From: a bacterium
GTDB taxonomy: Bacteria; Krumholzibacteriota; Krumholzibacteriia; LZORAL124-64-63
Assembly: GCA_016703265.1 (NCBI GenBank)
Contig: JADJCK010000003.1
Span: 62,001 to 126,000 of the forward strand
Direction: 5' to 3'
DNA: 64,000 nucleotides
Positions 27,701 through 35,424 of this stretch are shown one piece after another. The notes under the pieces are model-generated. The model did not search any database. It was not told where the DNA came from and worked only from the letters and a program-made list of their open reading frames with translations. Position 1 is the stretch's first letter. Every line of letters starts with the position of its first letter. The translations under genes and the position numbers were made by a program.

Positions 27701-28267
27701 GCGGCGATGTACTTCCGCATCCGCGCGGGTCTGGGCTTCGAGAAGAGCGTGAGCGAGTACGGCGCCTTCCCCGCCGATCCCTATTCGCACACGCCTCCCG
27801 ACGGCGGCGCGCGCCAGCCGGGCATGACCGGGCAGGTGAAGGAGGAGATCCTCACCCGCATGGGCGAACTGGGTGTCAGGATCGAGGACGGCCTCGTGCG
27901 CTTCCATCCGCTGTTGCTGCGCGCCGACGAGTTCCTGGAAACACCGGCGGTCTTCCGCTGCTTCGACGTGGACGGTGACGAGTTCGCGCTGCCCCTGGCG
28001 CCCGGCAGCCTGGCCTTCACCTGCTGCCAGGTGCCGGTGATCTACCGGCGCGAGGAAGGCGCGGCCAGCATCCGTGTCGTGAACGCCGACGGCTCCGACG
28101 AGATCGTGGCCGGCGACACGCTGCCGGCGGCAGTCGGCGCCGAACTGCTGGCCAGAAGCGGCCGCCTGAGTCATCTTGAGGTCGGCATTCCCGAGCACAC
28201 GCTGCTGGCCGCAACCGGGCGTCCGCCCCGGGCCGCCGGCCCCTCGCACCGGGACCGGAGCCGTTGA
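24701..28267 (+). CDS. GH94/GH149/GH161-type beta-glucan phosphorylase
   Basis: 1188-residue intracellular protein without signal peptide. The N-terminal region (SGGGLTAGRIDADGALFPYLTVDQL) and the long beta-sandwich plus helical-barrel layout fit clan GH-Q phosphorylases. The proposed general acid is Asp666 in PEWNDANNALGGG, equivalent to the Asp of WND in cellobiose and chitobiose phosphorylases. At about 1190 residues it is much longer than GH94 cellobiose phosphorylases (about 800) and close to GH149-type beta-1,3-oligoglucan phosphorylases. Such enzymes release alpha-glucose 1-phosphate from beta-1,3-glucans. The start ATG has only a weak ribosome-binding site and a 10-bp hairpin lies just inside the gene. 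Residues ASELGASELG come from a 15-bp tandem duplication near 25675. The stop overlaps the GH16 start (TGATG). The exact family needs a profile search. Confidence 0.82.
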   Translation: MKGRLAPNPAKAGTRAPQIGALTGSFVVLDGEESTRIAGYHHLPAFLMTLASDTDLWMFVTSGGGLTAGRIDADGALFPYLTVDQLHDAHHHTGPVTLIRIEQPGAEPLLWEPFAAGGDDDPAVERFLTKNAVGSRLTFTEIDHDLELSFRYSWAAADDFGWVRTAVLENLGSTAARVTVLDGLRNVLPHGAPLALHQRSSNLVDAYKRSEVDAGTGLGIFCLTAGITDRAEALESLRANTVWCCGPESFRVHLSAAAVTAFRQGRLPAQDAVLCGARGNYLVSFDAELASGTAQTWRLVGDTGRDHVQVAALRDRLRRAPEGASELGASELGDTLEAAIAAGRENLRRNVGSADGIQLTARREAWTHHFANVLFNNMRGGVFWRSHEVPVDDFVRFLDVRQAAVAARHRELLVALPTTLTAPELRKAALATGDADFVRLCHEYLPLYFGRRHGDPSRPWNRFSIRTRGAGGERELNYEGNWRDIFQNWEALSASFPGFLPGLVAKFVNASTVDGFNPYRITRDGVDWETAAPDDPWSNIGYWGDHQLVYLLKLLEALDRVDPGTLTGMLGEAVFSYAEVPYRLRPYAEIVADPRDTIVFDNELDQRIAARVAAKGTDGKLLTDGNGGVYHANLAEKLLVPVLSKLSNLVPEAGIWMNTQRPEWNDANNALGGGAVSMVTLCYLRRYLAFLGGLFERSDCAVLPLSTEVAEWFRGVDGILVEELEALAATPMADVDRRRLLDRLGTAFGAYRAAVYAGGFSGTTEVPVAHLAAMCRTALRHVDHGIAANRRDDGLYHAYNLLDLDGDSARIGRLPEMLEGQVAVLSAGVLDPSESLGILDRLFDSTLYRADQHSFLLYPARELPGYLARNAVPEAQAMGIGLVRDLLAAGDTLLLDRDADGVLRFCGCLGNARDVDATLDALAGQRRWSAAVAADRAAVHELFESVFRHKAYTGRSGAMYGYEGLGCIYWHMVAKLLVATQEVILRAERQGVRPAIQADLAAMYFRIRAGLGFEKSVSEYGAFPADPYSHTPPDGGARQPGMTGQVKEEILTRMGELGVRIEDGLVRFHPLLLRADEFLETPAVFRCFDVDGDEFALPLAPGSLAFTCCQVPVIYRREEGAASIRVVNADGSDEIVAGDTLPAAVGAELLARSGRLSHLEVGIPEHTLLAATGRPPRAAGPSHRDRSR
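24742..24766 (+). other. 10-bp hairpin at the start of the phosphorylase gene
   Basis: GAGGGCCCCG (24742-24751) pairs perfectly with CGGGGCCCTC (24757-24766) across a 5-nt loop. It lies 50 nt after the previous stop and covers codons 14-22 of the phosphorylase frame. It may be an mRNA 3' stabiliser for the secreted protein, an attenuator, or a sign that the true phosphorylase start is further downstream. Confidence 0.5.
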
Positions 28268-29883
28268 TGACATCCCGTCGCTTCCTCGCCGCCTGCGCGG
28301 CGACTGCCGCACTGTCCGGCCTGTTCGGCGCCGCCCCCGTGGCGGCGCAGTGCATCGTGGCCAATCCCAGCTTCGAGATCCTCGGTTCCGGCGGCGCCGT
28401 CTTCGGCGGCTGGAACCAGTTCGGCCGCACCGGCTCCACCACCATCGCCGACCACGGCCAGCGCGCCGCGCGCCTGATCGGCGCCAATCTGGGCGGCTGG
28501 GACCTCTCCGGCTTCTGGCAGGCCCAGGACTGCGCGCCCGGCGAGACGTGGGAAATCACCGGCCACGTGCGGCACCCCGTCTTCAAGCCGCTCACCGGAC
28601 AGAACGTGGCGCTGGTGAATGTGGAATGGCGCGACGCCGCCGACGTCCTGATCAGCTACGACACATTCAACGTCGCCACGGCCGCAACGCCCGTCGACAC
28701 GTGGGTGCCGTTCTCGCTGGTGAGTTCCGCCGCGCCCGCGGGCACGGTCAAGGCGCGCCTGGTGGTGGGCCTGCTGCAGGCCCCCGGCAGCGCCACGCCC
28801 GACGCCTATTTCGACCAGGTCACGTTCGGCAGCACCACGCCGCCGACGCTCGCCCAGCAGCAATGGAACGATTTCCCCGGCGGCACCACGCTCTCGTTCA
28901 GTGGCCGCACGTGGCGCGTCAAGGGCCCCGGCTGGTACGGCCCCGGCACGAACTACTTCAGCAACCAGCCCAATCGCGTCTGGGTCGACGCCTCCGGCAA
29001 CCTGCACCTGACGATGAAGCAGTTCGGCGCCACCTGGAACGCCACCGAGGTGGCCACGCAGGACGCGCTCGGCTACGGCGACTACATCCTGACGACGGTC
29101 GGCCGCCTGGATGTTCTCGACCCGCAGGTCATCCTGGGCATGTTCCTCTGGGAGTACGGCCCCTGCTGGAGCGACGGCTACCTGTGGTGGAACGCCTTCA
29201 ACGAGGTCGACATCGAGTACAGCCGCTGGGGCAACCCCGCGCAGGACATCGCCCAGTTCGTGGCCCAGCCCTACGACTACCCGGGCAACATCACGCGCTT
29301 TCCCGTCGCGTTCGCCGACGGCGAGACCGTCAGCCACGCCATGCGCTGGTCGAGGAACAAGGTCGAGTACCGCGTCTGGCGCGGCGGCCCCGGCGACGAA
29401 TCGCCGGCCACCCTGGTGAACTCGTGGACCTACTCCGGCCCGCACGTCCCGCGGCCCGAGGCGCCGCGCCTGCACCTGAACCTCTGGAAGCTCGACGGCA
29501 CGCCGACCGCCCCGCAGGAAGTCGTCTTCAGCAGCTTCCGCTTCTATCCCGAGGGCGCCGTCGCCGGCGTGGACGACGTGGTGGCCCCGGGCCTGCCGGC
29601 GGCACCGGCCGGCCGCCTGTACGGCGCCACGCCGAACCCGTTCAACCCGCGCACCACGTTGCGCTTCTCCCTGTCGCGCCCGGGCGAGGTGACGCTCGAC
29701 GTCTACGACCTCTCGGGCCGCCGCCTGCGCACGCTGGTCAGCGGCTCCCTGCCGGCCGGCGAGCACGTGGCGGAGTGGGACGGCTGCGACGAGCGGGGCC
29801 TGGCCGCAGCATCGGGCGTCTACCTGATGCAGCTGCGCGGCCGTGATTTCGCCGAGACCATCGAGGCAACGCTGGTCCGGTAG
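28267..29883 (+). CDS. Secreted GH16-like glucanase with N-terminal binding module and PNPFNP domain
   Basis: 538 residues. The start ATG at 28267 overlaps the phosphorylase stop codon (TGATG); a TTG three bases earlier is also open. A signal peptide ends near PVAAQ. Residues about 30-190 form a CBM4/9-like jellyroll (CIVANPSFEI, ending in PDAYFDQVTFG). Residues about 200-430 are a GH16-type jellyroll with N-E-V-D-I-E, nucleophile Glu313 and acid/base Glu317, in the E-x-D-x-E spacing without the bulge residue. The C-terminal 85 residues begin ATPNPFNPRTT, the sorting-type domain. It differs from the 5363 enzyme in active-site spacing, so the two may cut different linkages or chain contexts. 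The substrate is not proven. Confidence 0.85.
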   Translation: MTSRRFLAACAATAALSGLFGAAPVAAQCIVANPSFEILGSGGAVFGGWNQFGRTGSTTIADHGQRAARLIGANLGGWDLSGFWQAQDCAPGETWEITGHVRHPVFKPLTGQNVALVNVEWRDAADVLISYDTFNVATAATPVDTWVPFSLVSSAAPAGTVKARLVVGLLQAPGSATPDAYFDQVTFGSTTPPTLAQQQWNDFPGGTTLSFSGRTWRVKGPGWYGPGTNYFSNQPNRVWVDASGNLHLTMKQFGATWNATEVATQDALGYGDYILTTVGRLDVLDPQVILGMFLWEYGPCWSDGYLWWNAFNEVDIEYSRWGNPAQDIAQFVAQPYDYPGNITRFPVAFADGETVSHAMRWSRNKVEYRVWRGGPGDESPATLVNSWTYSGPHVPRPEAPRLHLNLWKLDGTPTAPQEVVFSSFRFYPEGAVAGVDDVVAPGLPAAPAGRLYGATPNPFNPRTTLRFSLSRPGEVTLDVYDLSGRRLRTLVSGSLPAGEHVAEWDGCDERGLAAASGVYLMQLRGRDFAETIEATLVR

Positions 29884-29919
29884 GACCTCGCCGCAACGGA
29901 ACTCCAGCCGGAGGACTGC

Positions 29920-31393
29920 ATGAACGCCGCTCCGCACACCACCACGGCCCCCGAGGACCGCATCAGCATCGGCCAGCGTGTCGCCTACGGCACGGGGGCC
30001 TTCGTCAACAACCTGCTGGGCGCCGCCAGCGGCGGCATGATGATCGTGCTGAACCTCGGTTTCGGGATGAACCCGGCCCTGGTCGGCCTGCTGGGCGCCA
30101 TCCCCCGCTTCACCGACGCGCTGACCGACCCGATCATGGGCTTCATCAGCGACGGCACGCGCTCGCGCTGGGGCCGGCGGCGTCCGTACATCTTCGTCGG
30201 CGCCCTGCTGACGGCGGTCCTGTTCGCCCTGTTGTGGCAGCTGCCGCGCGGGCACAGCGAGATGTTCTACTTCTGGTACTTTCTGGTCGGCTCGATCCTG
30301 TTCTACGCGGCGTACACGATGTTCGCCACGCCCTGGGTGGCCCTCGGCTACGAACTGACGCCCGACTACCATGAGCGCACGCGCCTGATGGGCACGCAGA
30401 ACTTCATCGGGCAGACGGCCTTCATGGTCTCGCCCTGGTTCCTGTGGATCATGACCTACAAGGGGTTCTTCCGGGACCAGATCGCCGGCGCGGCGGGGCT
30501 CGCTATCGTCCTGGCTGTGGTCGTGGCGGGGCTGGGCATCCTGCCGGCAATCGTCCTGCGCGAACGGATGGCGGGAGTCGCTGCGGCCGAGGCCTCCGAG
30601 CGCCGCGAACCGGCCGAAAAGGGCGGCGCGCTCCGCCGCAACGTCGTCGAATTCCTGCGCGGGTTCCGAATCACGATGTCGTCGGGCCCGTTCCTGAAAC
30701 TGAGCGCCGCCACGTTCCTGCTCTTCAACGGCTTCATGCTGATCGCGTCGTTCCAGAGCTATGTGATCATCTACTACGTCTGCGGCGGCGACCAGGAGCT
30801 GGGCGCGCGCTGGGCCGGGGCTCGCGGGCACGATCGGCGGCTTCGCCAACTTCGCCGTGGTGGCCTTCGTCGCCTGGCTCGGCACGCGCATCGGCAAGCG
30901 ACAGGCGTTCTTCGTCTCGACCAGCGTGGCGATGGTCGGCTACGCGCTCAAGTGGGTCTGCTACAACCCGGAGATTCCCTGGCTGGTGGTGCTGCCGGCC
31001 CCGCTGCTGGCCTTCAGCCTGGGCGGGCTGTTCACGCTGGTGCCTTCGATGATCGCCGACGTGGTCGATGCCGACGAACTCCAGACGCACCAGCGGCGCG
31101 AGGGCATGTTCGGCTCCATCTTCTGGTTCATGGTCAAGCTGGGGATGTCGGCGGCGCTGGCCGGCGGCGGCTACATGCTCAATGCGTCCGGCTTCAACGT
31201 GGCCCTGGGCGGCAACCAGTCCGCGCACACAATCACCCTGCTGCGGCTGTTCGATGCCGGCGTGCCCGTCCTCTGTTCGGCGCTGGCCATCTGGGCGGTG
31301 GCCACCTTCCCGATCACCGAGGCGCGCGCCTACGAAGTGCGCAGCGAGCTGGAGCGGCGCCGCGGCCGGGCCGGCGAGGTTACCGGAGGTTGA
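29920..31393 (+). CDS. GPH-family sugar:cation symporter (frameshifted)
   Basis: Major-facilitator-type transporter of the glycoside-pentoside-hexuronide group. It starts at ATG 29920 after CCGGAGGAC. The family motif DPIMGFISDGTRSRWGRRRPY is near residues 68-88 and about twelve hydrophobic segments are visible. The frame breaks after QELGARWAG: one extra G in the GGGG run at 30817-30820 moves the reading into a neighbouring frame. Removing it continues as LAGTIGGFANFAVVAFVAWLGTRIGKRQ and ends at 31393, giving about 490 residues. It sits between GH16 and GH17 genes and ends 4 nt before the GH17 start, so it is the likely importer of beta-gluco-oligosaccharides. The break is most likely a sequencing error. 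Confidence 0.88.
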
Positions 31394-31397
31394 TCCG

Positions 31398-32372
31398 ATG
31401 CGTCCTCGTGTGGGCCTGCTCTCCGCCTGCGCGTTCGCGTTGCTTGCGGCAACGCTCGCCGCGACCGTGACCCTGGCCGCCCCGGGGCTGCTGCCGGCAG
31501 CCCGCGGCGGCGCCGACCTGCCCGTACACGCCGTCTGCTACGGTCCGCATCGTGACGGCCAGCGGCCGGACGGCCCGGCGCCGTCGGCGGCCGAGCTCCG
31601 CGAGGACCTGCACCTGCTGGCTGCGCACTGGAAGCTGGTGCGCGTCTACGGGTCGCGCGGCCCGGCCGAGACCATGCTCGCGATCATCCGCGCCGACAGC
31701 CTGGACCTGAAGGTGATGCTGGGCGCCTGGGTCTCGCCGGCCGACACCGCCGGCAATCGCGCCGAGATCGAGGCGGCGGCGCGCCTGGCCGCCGCCTATC
31801 CCGAACTCGTCGCGGCCGTCTGCGTCGGCAACGAAACGCAGGTCTCGTGGTCGGCGCACCGCTGCGCGCCCGAAGTGCTGCTCGCGGCGCTGCGGGAAAC
31901 GCGCGACCGGGTGCAGGTGCCGGTGACCACCGCCGACGATTTCAACTTCTGGAACAAGCCCGAAAGCGCGGCCGTGGCCGCCGAGGTCGACTTCATCACC
32001 CTGCACGCGCACCCGCTGTGGAACGGGCGGCAACTGGACGAGGCTTTGCCCTGGTTGCGCGCACAGCTGGACGAAGTCGCCGCGCTGCACCCCGACCGCA
32101 CCGTCGTCATCGGCGAGACGGGCTGGGCCACGCAGCGCCACACCGAGGGCGATCAGGCCACCCTGATGAAGGGGCGGCTGGGCGAAGCGGAACAGAAGCT
32201 CTTCCACGACGAGGTGCGCGCCTGGGCCGCCGAAGCACGGGTCACCGTATTCTTCTTCGAGGCGTTCGACGAGAACTGGAAGGGCGGCGCCCACCCCGAC
32301 GAGGTCGAGAAGCACTGGGGATTGTGGCGGGCCGACCGAACGCCGAAGGCGGCGCTGGCTCCTGCCGATTGA
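31398..32372 (+). CDS. Secreted GH17-like beta-glucanase
   Basis: 324 residues, starting at ATG 31398 after GGAGG. The N-terminus is a signal peptide or membrane anchor. The core is a compact TIM barrel with WKLVRVYGS (strand 2), acid/base Glu146 in VCVGNETQ, nucleophile Glu240 in VVIGETGWAT and a final FFFEAFDENWKG. These match GH17 beta-1,3-glucanase and glucanosyltransferase motifs. The short, domain-only length resembles bacterial GH17 enzymes rather than plant ones. Last gene of the rightward glucan operon. It could hydrolyse beta-1,3-glucan or transfer glucan chains; the sequence alone does not decide. Confidence 0.88.
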   Translation: MRPRVGLLSACAFALLAATLAATVTLAAPGLLPAARGGADLPVHAVCYGPHRDGQRPDGPAPSAAELREDLHLLAAHWKLVRVYGSRGPAETMLAIIRADSLDLKVMLGAWVSPADTAGNRAEIEAAARLAAAYPELVAAVCVGNETQVSWSAHRCAPEVLLAALRETRDRVQVPVTTADDFNFWNKPESAAVAAEVDFITLHAHPLWNGRQLDEALPWLRAQLDEVAALHPDRTVVIGETGWATQRHTEGDQATLMKGRLGEAEQKLFHDEVRAWAAEARVTVFFFEAFDENWKGGAHPDEVEKHWGLWRADRTPKAALAPAD

Positions 32373-32399
32373 ACGACGGAACCTGCGCCCGCGGCGGGT

Positions 32400-35190
32400 C
32401 TACTGCCGGACCGGCCGGCCGTCCATGCCTGCCGCAGCCGCGTCCGTGCCGGTGACGGGAGTCCCCGCACCCGGCGCAACCTCGATCACCCATTCATGAC
32501 GCGCCCGGCCACCGAAGCGATTGAAGGCCTCGGCCTCCACGTGATACCGGCCGGCAGCCGGCGGTGTCCCGGAGACGAGCCCGCTCTCCTCGTCCACGGC
32601 CAGCCACGCCGGCGCCGAGACGAGCCGGAAGCGCTGGTGGTCGCCGGCCGAGAACGAGCGATCCTGGCTGCCGTCGGGCAGCGTGCGGAACTGCAGGTCC
32701 CCCATCGAGGCCAGGCTGCGCAGGCGGTACTCGTAGCGCTCGCCGGTCGCGGCCGTCGTCACCGGGACACTGAAGAAGTACGGGTGGGGCAATTCAGCGT
32801 AGTCCGACGGTCCGCTGCGCGTGCCGGCGGCATCGACCGCCACAACGCGATAGAACACCTCGCTCGCGGCGGCGCCCACGAACTCGGGCGCGACAACCTC
32901 GAGCGAAGTTCCGCTCGTACGGGCCAGCAGGTTGGGCGGCAGCGGGCCGAGCCCGTACTCGGCCTGTTCCTCGCGCGAGATGGTGAAACCTCGGATCCCA
33001 CTGCCATACACCTCGTAGGCCACCGGACGCGGTCCGCGCGGATTCGGCTTCCAGTGAAGGGTCACCCGCCCGTCCTTCGCGGCCGCGCGAACGTCGACCG
33101 GCACCCGCGGGCCGTCCCACGTGAAGGTCCAGGTATCGCTCCACGCTCCCCAGGCGCCGCGCTCGCCCATGCAGCGCACGCGCCAGTAGTAGGTGACGCC
33201 CGGGCTGTAGATGCCGTCGAACGGCACGGTCCACGCCGGTGTCGGGATGGCGACGTCAAGGCCCGGCCGGTACGGCCAGGCGAAGTCCGGGCGCAGGCTC
33301 ACCTGCAGGCGGTAGCGGCGGGCGCCGGGCACCTCGGGCCAGGCGTACTCGATACGGTCGGCGGCCACGGCTGTGCCGGGCTGCGGCAACAGCGGCGCCG
33401 GCGGCGGCGGCAGCAGGGGCACGGCGTCGGTCTCGCGCCAGCGCTGCGTGACGGTGACGTGCCGCGGGCCGGGTGATTCGTCGGTCCACACCACGTTGTT
33501 GTCGCCCACCTGCAGCCTCGGCAACGACAGCGGCGCGGCCATGACGTCGGTGACGAGCGCCAGCTCCTCGATCACCGGTCCCGGCCGGGAAACCGACACG
33601 CGCACCCGGTAACCGAACTCCGGCGGGTCGGAGCGCACGGCCAGCGATGCGTCCAGGGGAACAACGGCGTGCACCGTGCCGGGCCCTTCGCTCTCCCAGA
33701 CCGTTCGCCAGGCGACATCCGAGGCCCCGCCGGTCGCGATTTCCACGGCGCATCGCGCCGCCACGTCGCCGCGCTCGACCCTCAGCGTCAGTGTCCCGCC
33801 GCAGACGAGCCACGGCACCGCCACGCCGTACTCGACGTGCGCACCCGCAGCCACGGCGCGCAATCCCGGGCCGTCGGGATCGTCCTGCCAGCCGCCGGAC
33901 GAGATCGCGTCGGCCGCCAGCGCCGCCGCGCGCAGCCGCGGCGAATACTCGAAGCGCGAGTTCCCGAAATACGGAGGCCGGTGGGCGTGCGCGCTGTCCT
34001 GGGCCGCGTACTTGCCGATGTGGTCCCAGCGGAAGACGACGCGCTCGCCGGGCCGCAGCGTGTAGTCCATCGTGTGCCCGCGGACATCGCTCGTGAACCG
34101 CGTGTCATCGGCTCCGAACAGCGCCGCGAGCTCGTCGCTTGGCCGGTAGCTGCCCGCCACCGGGCCGTAGTTGAGCTCGCGACGGACGAGATCGTGGTCG
34201 CGCGCCAGTTCATCGCCGCCGACCGGGCGCTCGTTCTCGCGATCCAGGTAGAAGCAGTCCATGTCGACGTCGAGGAACTGCAGGCGCCTGTCCACCATCG
34301 CCTCGGCCTGCACGTGGCCGTCCATCGCGCGGCAGGCGGAACCGTCCAGGCCGGCGCCCAGGAACAGCGCATTGGCCGCCGCCCCGGCGTCGTCACAGAG
34401 GCTGAAACCGAAAATGTTGAACAGGCGAACCGGGTCGTGCTGGATGTCGTGGTCGAACAGGGGCTCGAGGTGGTACGTGTGCCGGCGCATGTTCTCCCAG
34501 AGGAGCATGGCCTTCTCGCGGTCGTCACGGGCTCCGCGCGTCCATTCGGCGAGCAGGCCCGCGAAATCGTGCCAGTCGCCGCGCCCGTTGACGACGAGGC
34601 GCGGGTTGACCACGGGCGTGTCGCCCGTATTGGCGATCACGAGCTCGACGTTCGGCTGGAACCCGACGCGGCAGGTGGACGTCGAGACAATGCGGGTGTT
34701 CTCCATGTCGAGCGTGCCGGCCATCGGCACGACCCAGGCCTGGCCCGGTTCCGTGACCACTTGCACATGTTCGCGCGATACCGACGGGATCTCCGGCAGG
34801 CCCGGCAGCAGGCTGAGCGGGTTGGTCGAGGCCACCTCGTACAGGCGTTCGTTGGTGCGCGGATCGCTGCCGTCGGAGGAAGAGAAGTAGAGCAAGGTCC
34901 GCGTCCAGTGCGAGTAACGCCCTGCGCCCACCGCCCTGATGTCCGCGTGCGGTGAATGGGCCGGCCCGAGCGGCACACCGTCTTCCAGGAGTACCAGGCC
35001 GGAACTGTTTGCGGGGTCGTTGTCGCCCTGTTCGCCGAAATCGAGGACAGCGATGAAGCAGCGACCGTCTTCGGCCCGGATGGCATCGACGGGGATCGGC
35101 AGTCGCCGAAGCGCGGCGTCCGCCGTCAGCGCCGGCGCCGGAAGCGCAGCCAGGATGGCGACGACCAGGCAGGTGGCAGGAATTCGCATG
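32400..35190 (-). CDS. Large secreted protein with transglutaminase-like, fibronectin-III and putative-Ig domains
   Basis: 929 residues from ATG 35190; a GTG at 35204 is also possible and neither start has a strong ribosome-binding site. Signal peptide MRIPATCLVVAILAALPAPALTA. Around residues 235-320 a transglutaminase-like core is visible: the Cys of GFSLCDDAGAAANALF, the His of AMDGHVQAEA and the Asp of FLDVDMD form the expected Cys-His-Asp order. A long beta-rich middle follows, then fibronectin-III-like stretches (YAWPEVPGARRYRLQVS, VTLHWKPNPRGPRPVAYEVY), and a C-terminal He_PIG-type Ig domain (APAWLAVDEESGLVSGTPPAAGRYHV). No PNPFNP domain. It converges on the GH17 gene with 27 bp between. 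A protease or cross-linker role at the cell surface is possible but unproven. Confidence 0.7.
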
Positions 35191-35341
35191 GCGCTCGATA
35201 TCACCGTTACCCGGCCGTGCCCTGCAGGGCCGGGGCGTGTTCACTCATCGTGGGATCAGGACCGCGGGCCGAGCATCGCGGCGCGGGCAGGGAGTGTCAA
35301 GCGGCTGCTTACCCGAATCGAGTCTCAATATCGTTATATGG

Positions 35342-35370
35342 TTGTAATGAATTCGGAATAATTTTATCAT
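35342..35370 (+). promoter_or_regulatory. Candidate promoter of the kinase genes
   Basis: TTGTAA (35342-35347), a 17-nt spacer and TATCAT (35365-35370), in the most AT-rich stretch of the region and 55 nt before the kinase start. Both hexamers match consensus at four or more positions. Confidence 0.5.
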
Positions 35371-35424
35371 GTTTCGATCGCCGCCGGCCGCCCCCGGCAC
35401 CTTCCCCGGTTCCTGGAGGACACG

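Noticed and set aside
24773..28312. 1179-codon minus-strand open frame across the phosphorylase
   Set aside because: Composition is His/Val/Gln/Gly-rich with no domain signature. The plus strand has a catalytic motif and operon context. It is an antisense artefact of GC-rich codon use.
30817..30820. Programmed frameshifting in the GPH symporter and ClC genes
   Set aside because: No slippery heptamer or downstream pseudoknot is evident, and the breaks lie in short G runs in unrelated genes. Sequencing or assembly error is simpler.
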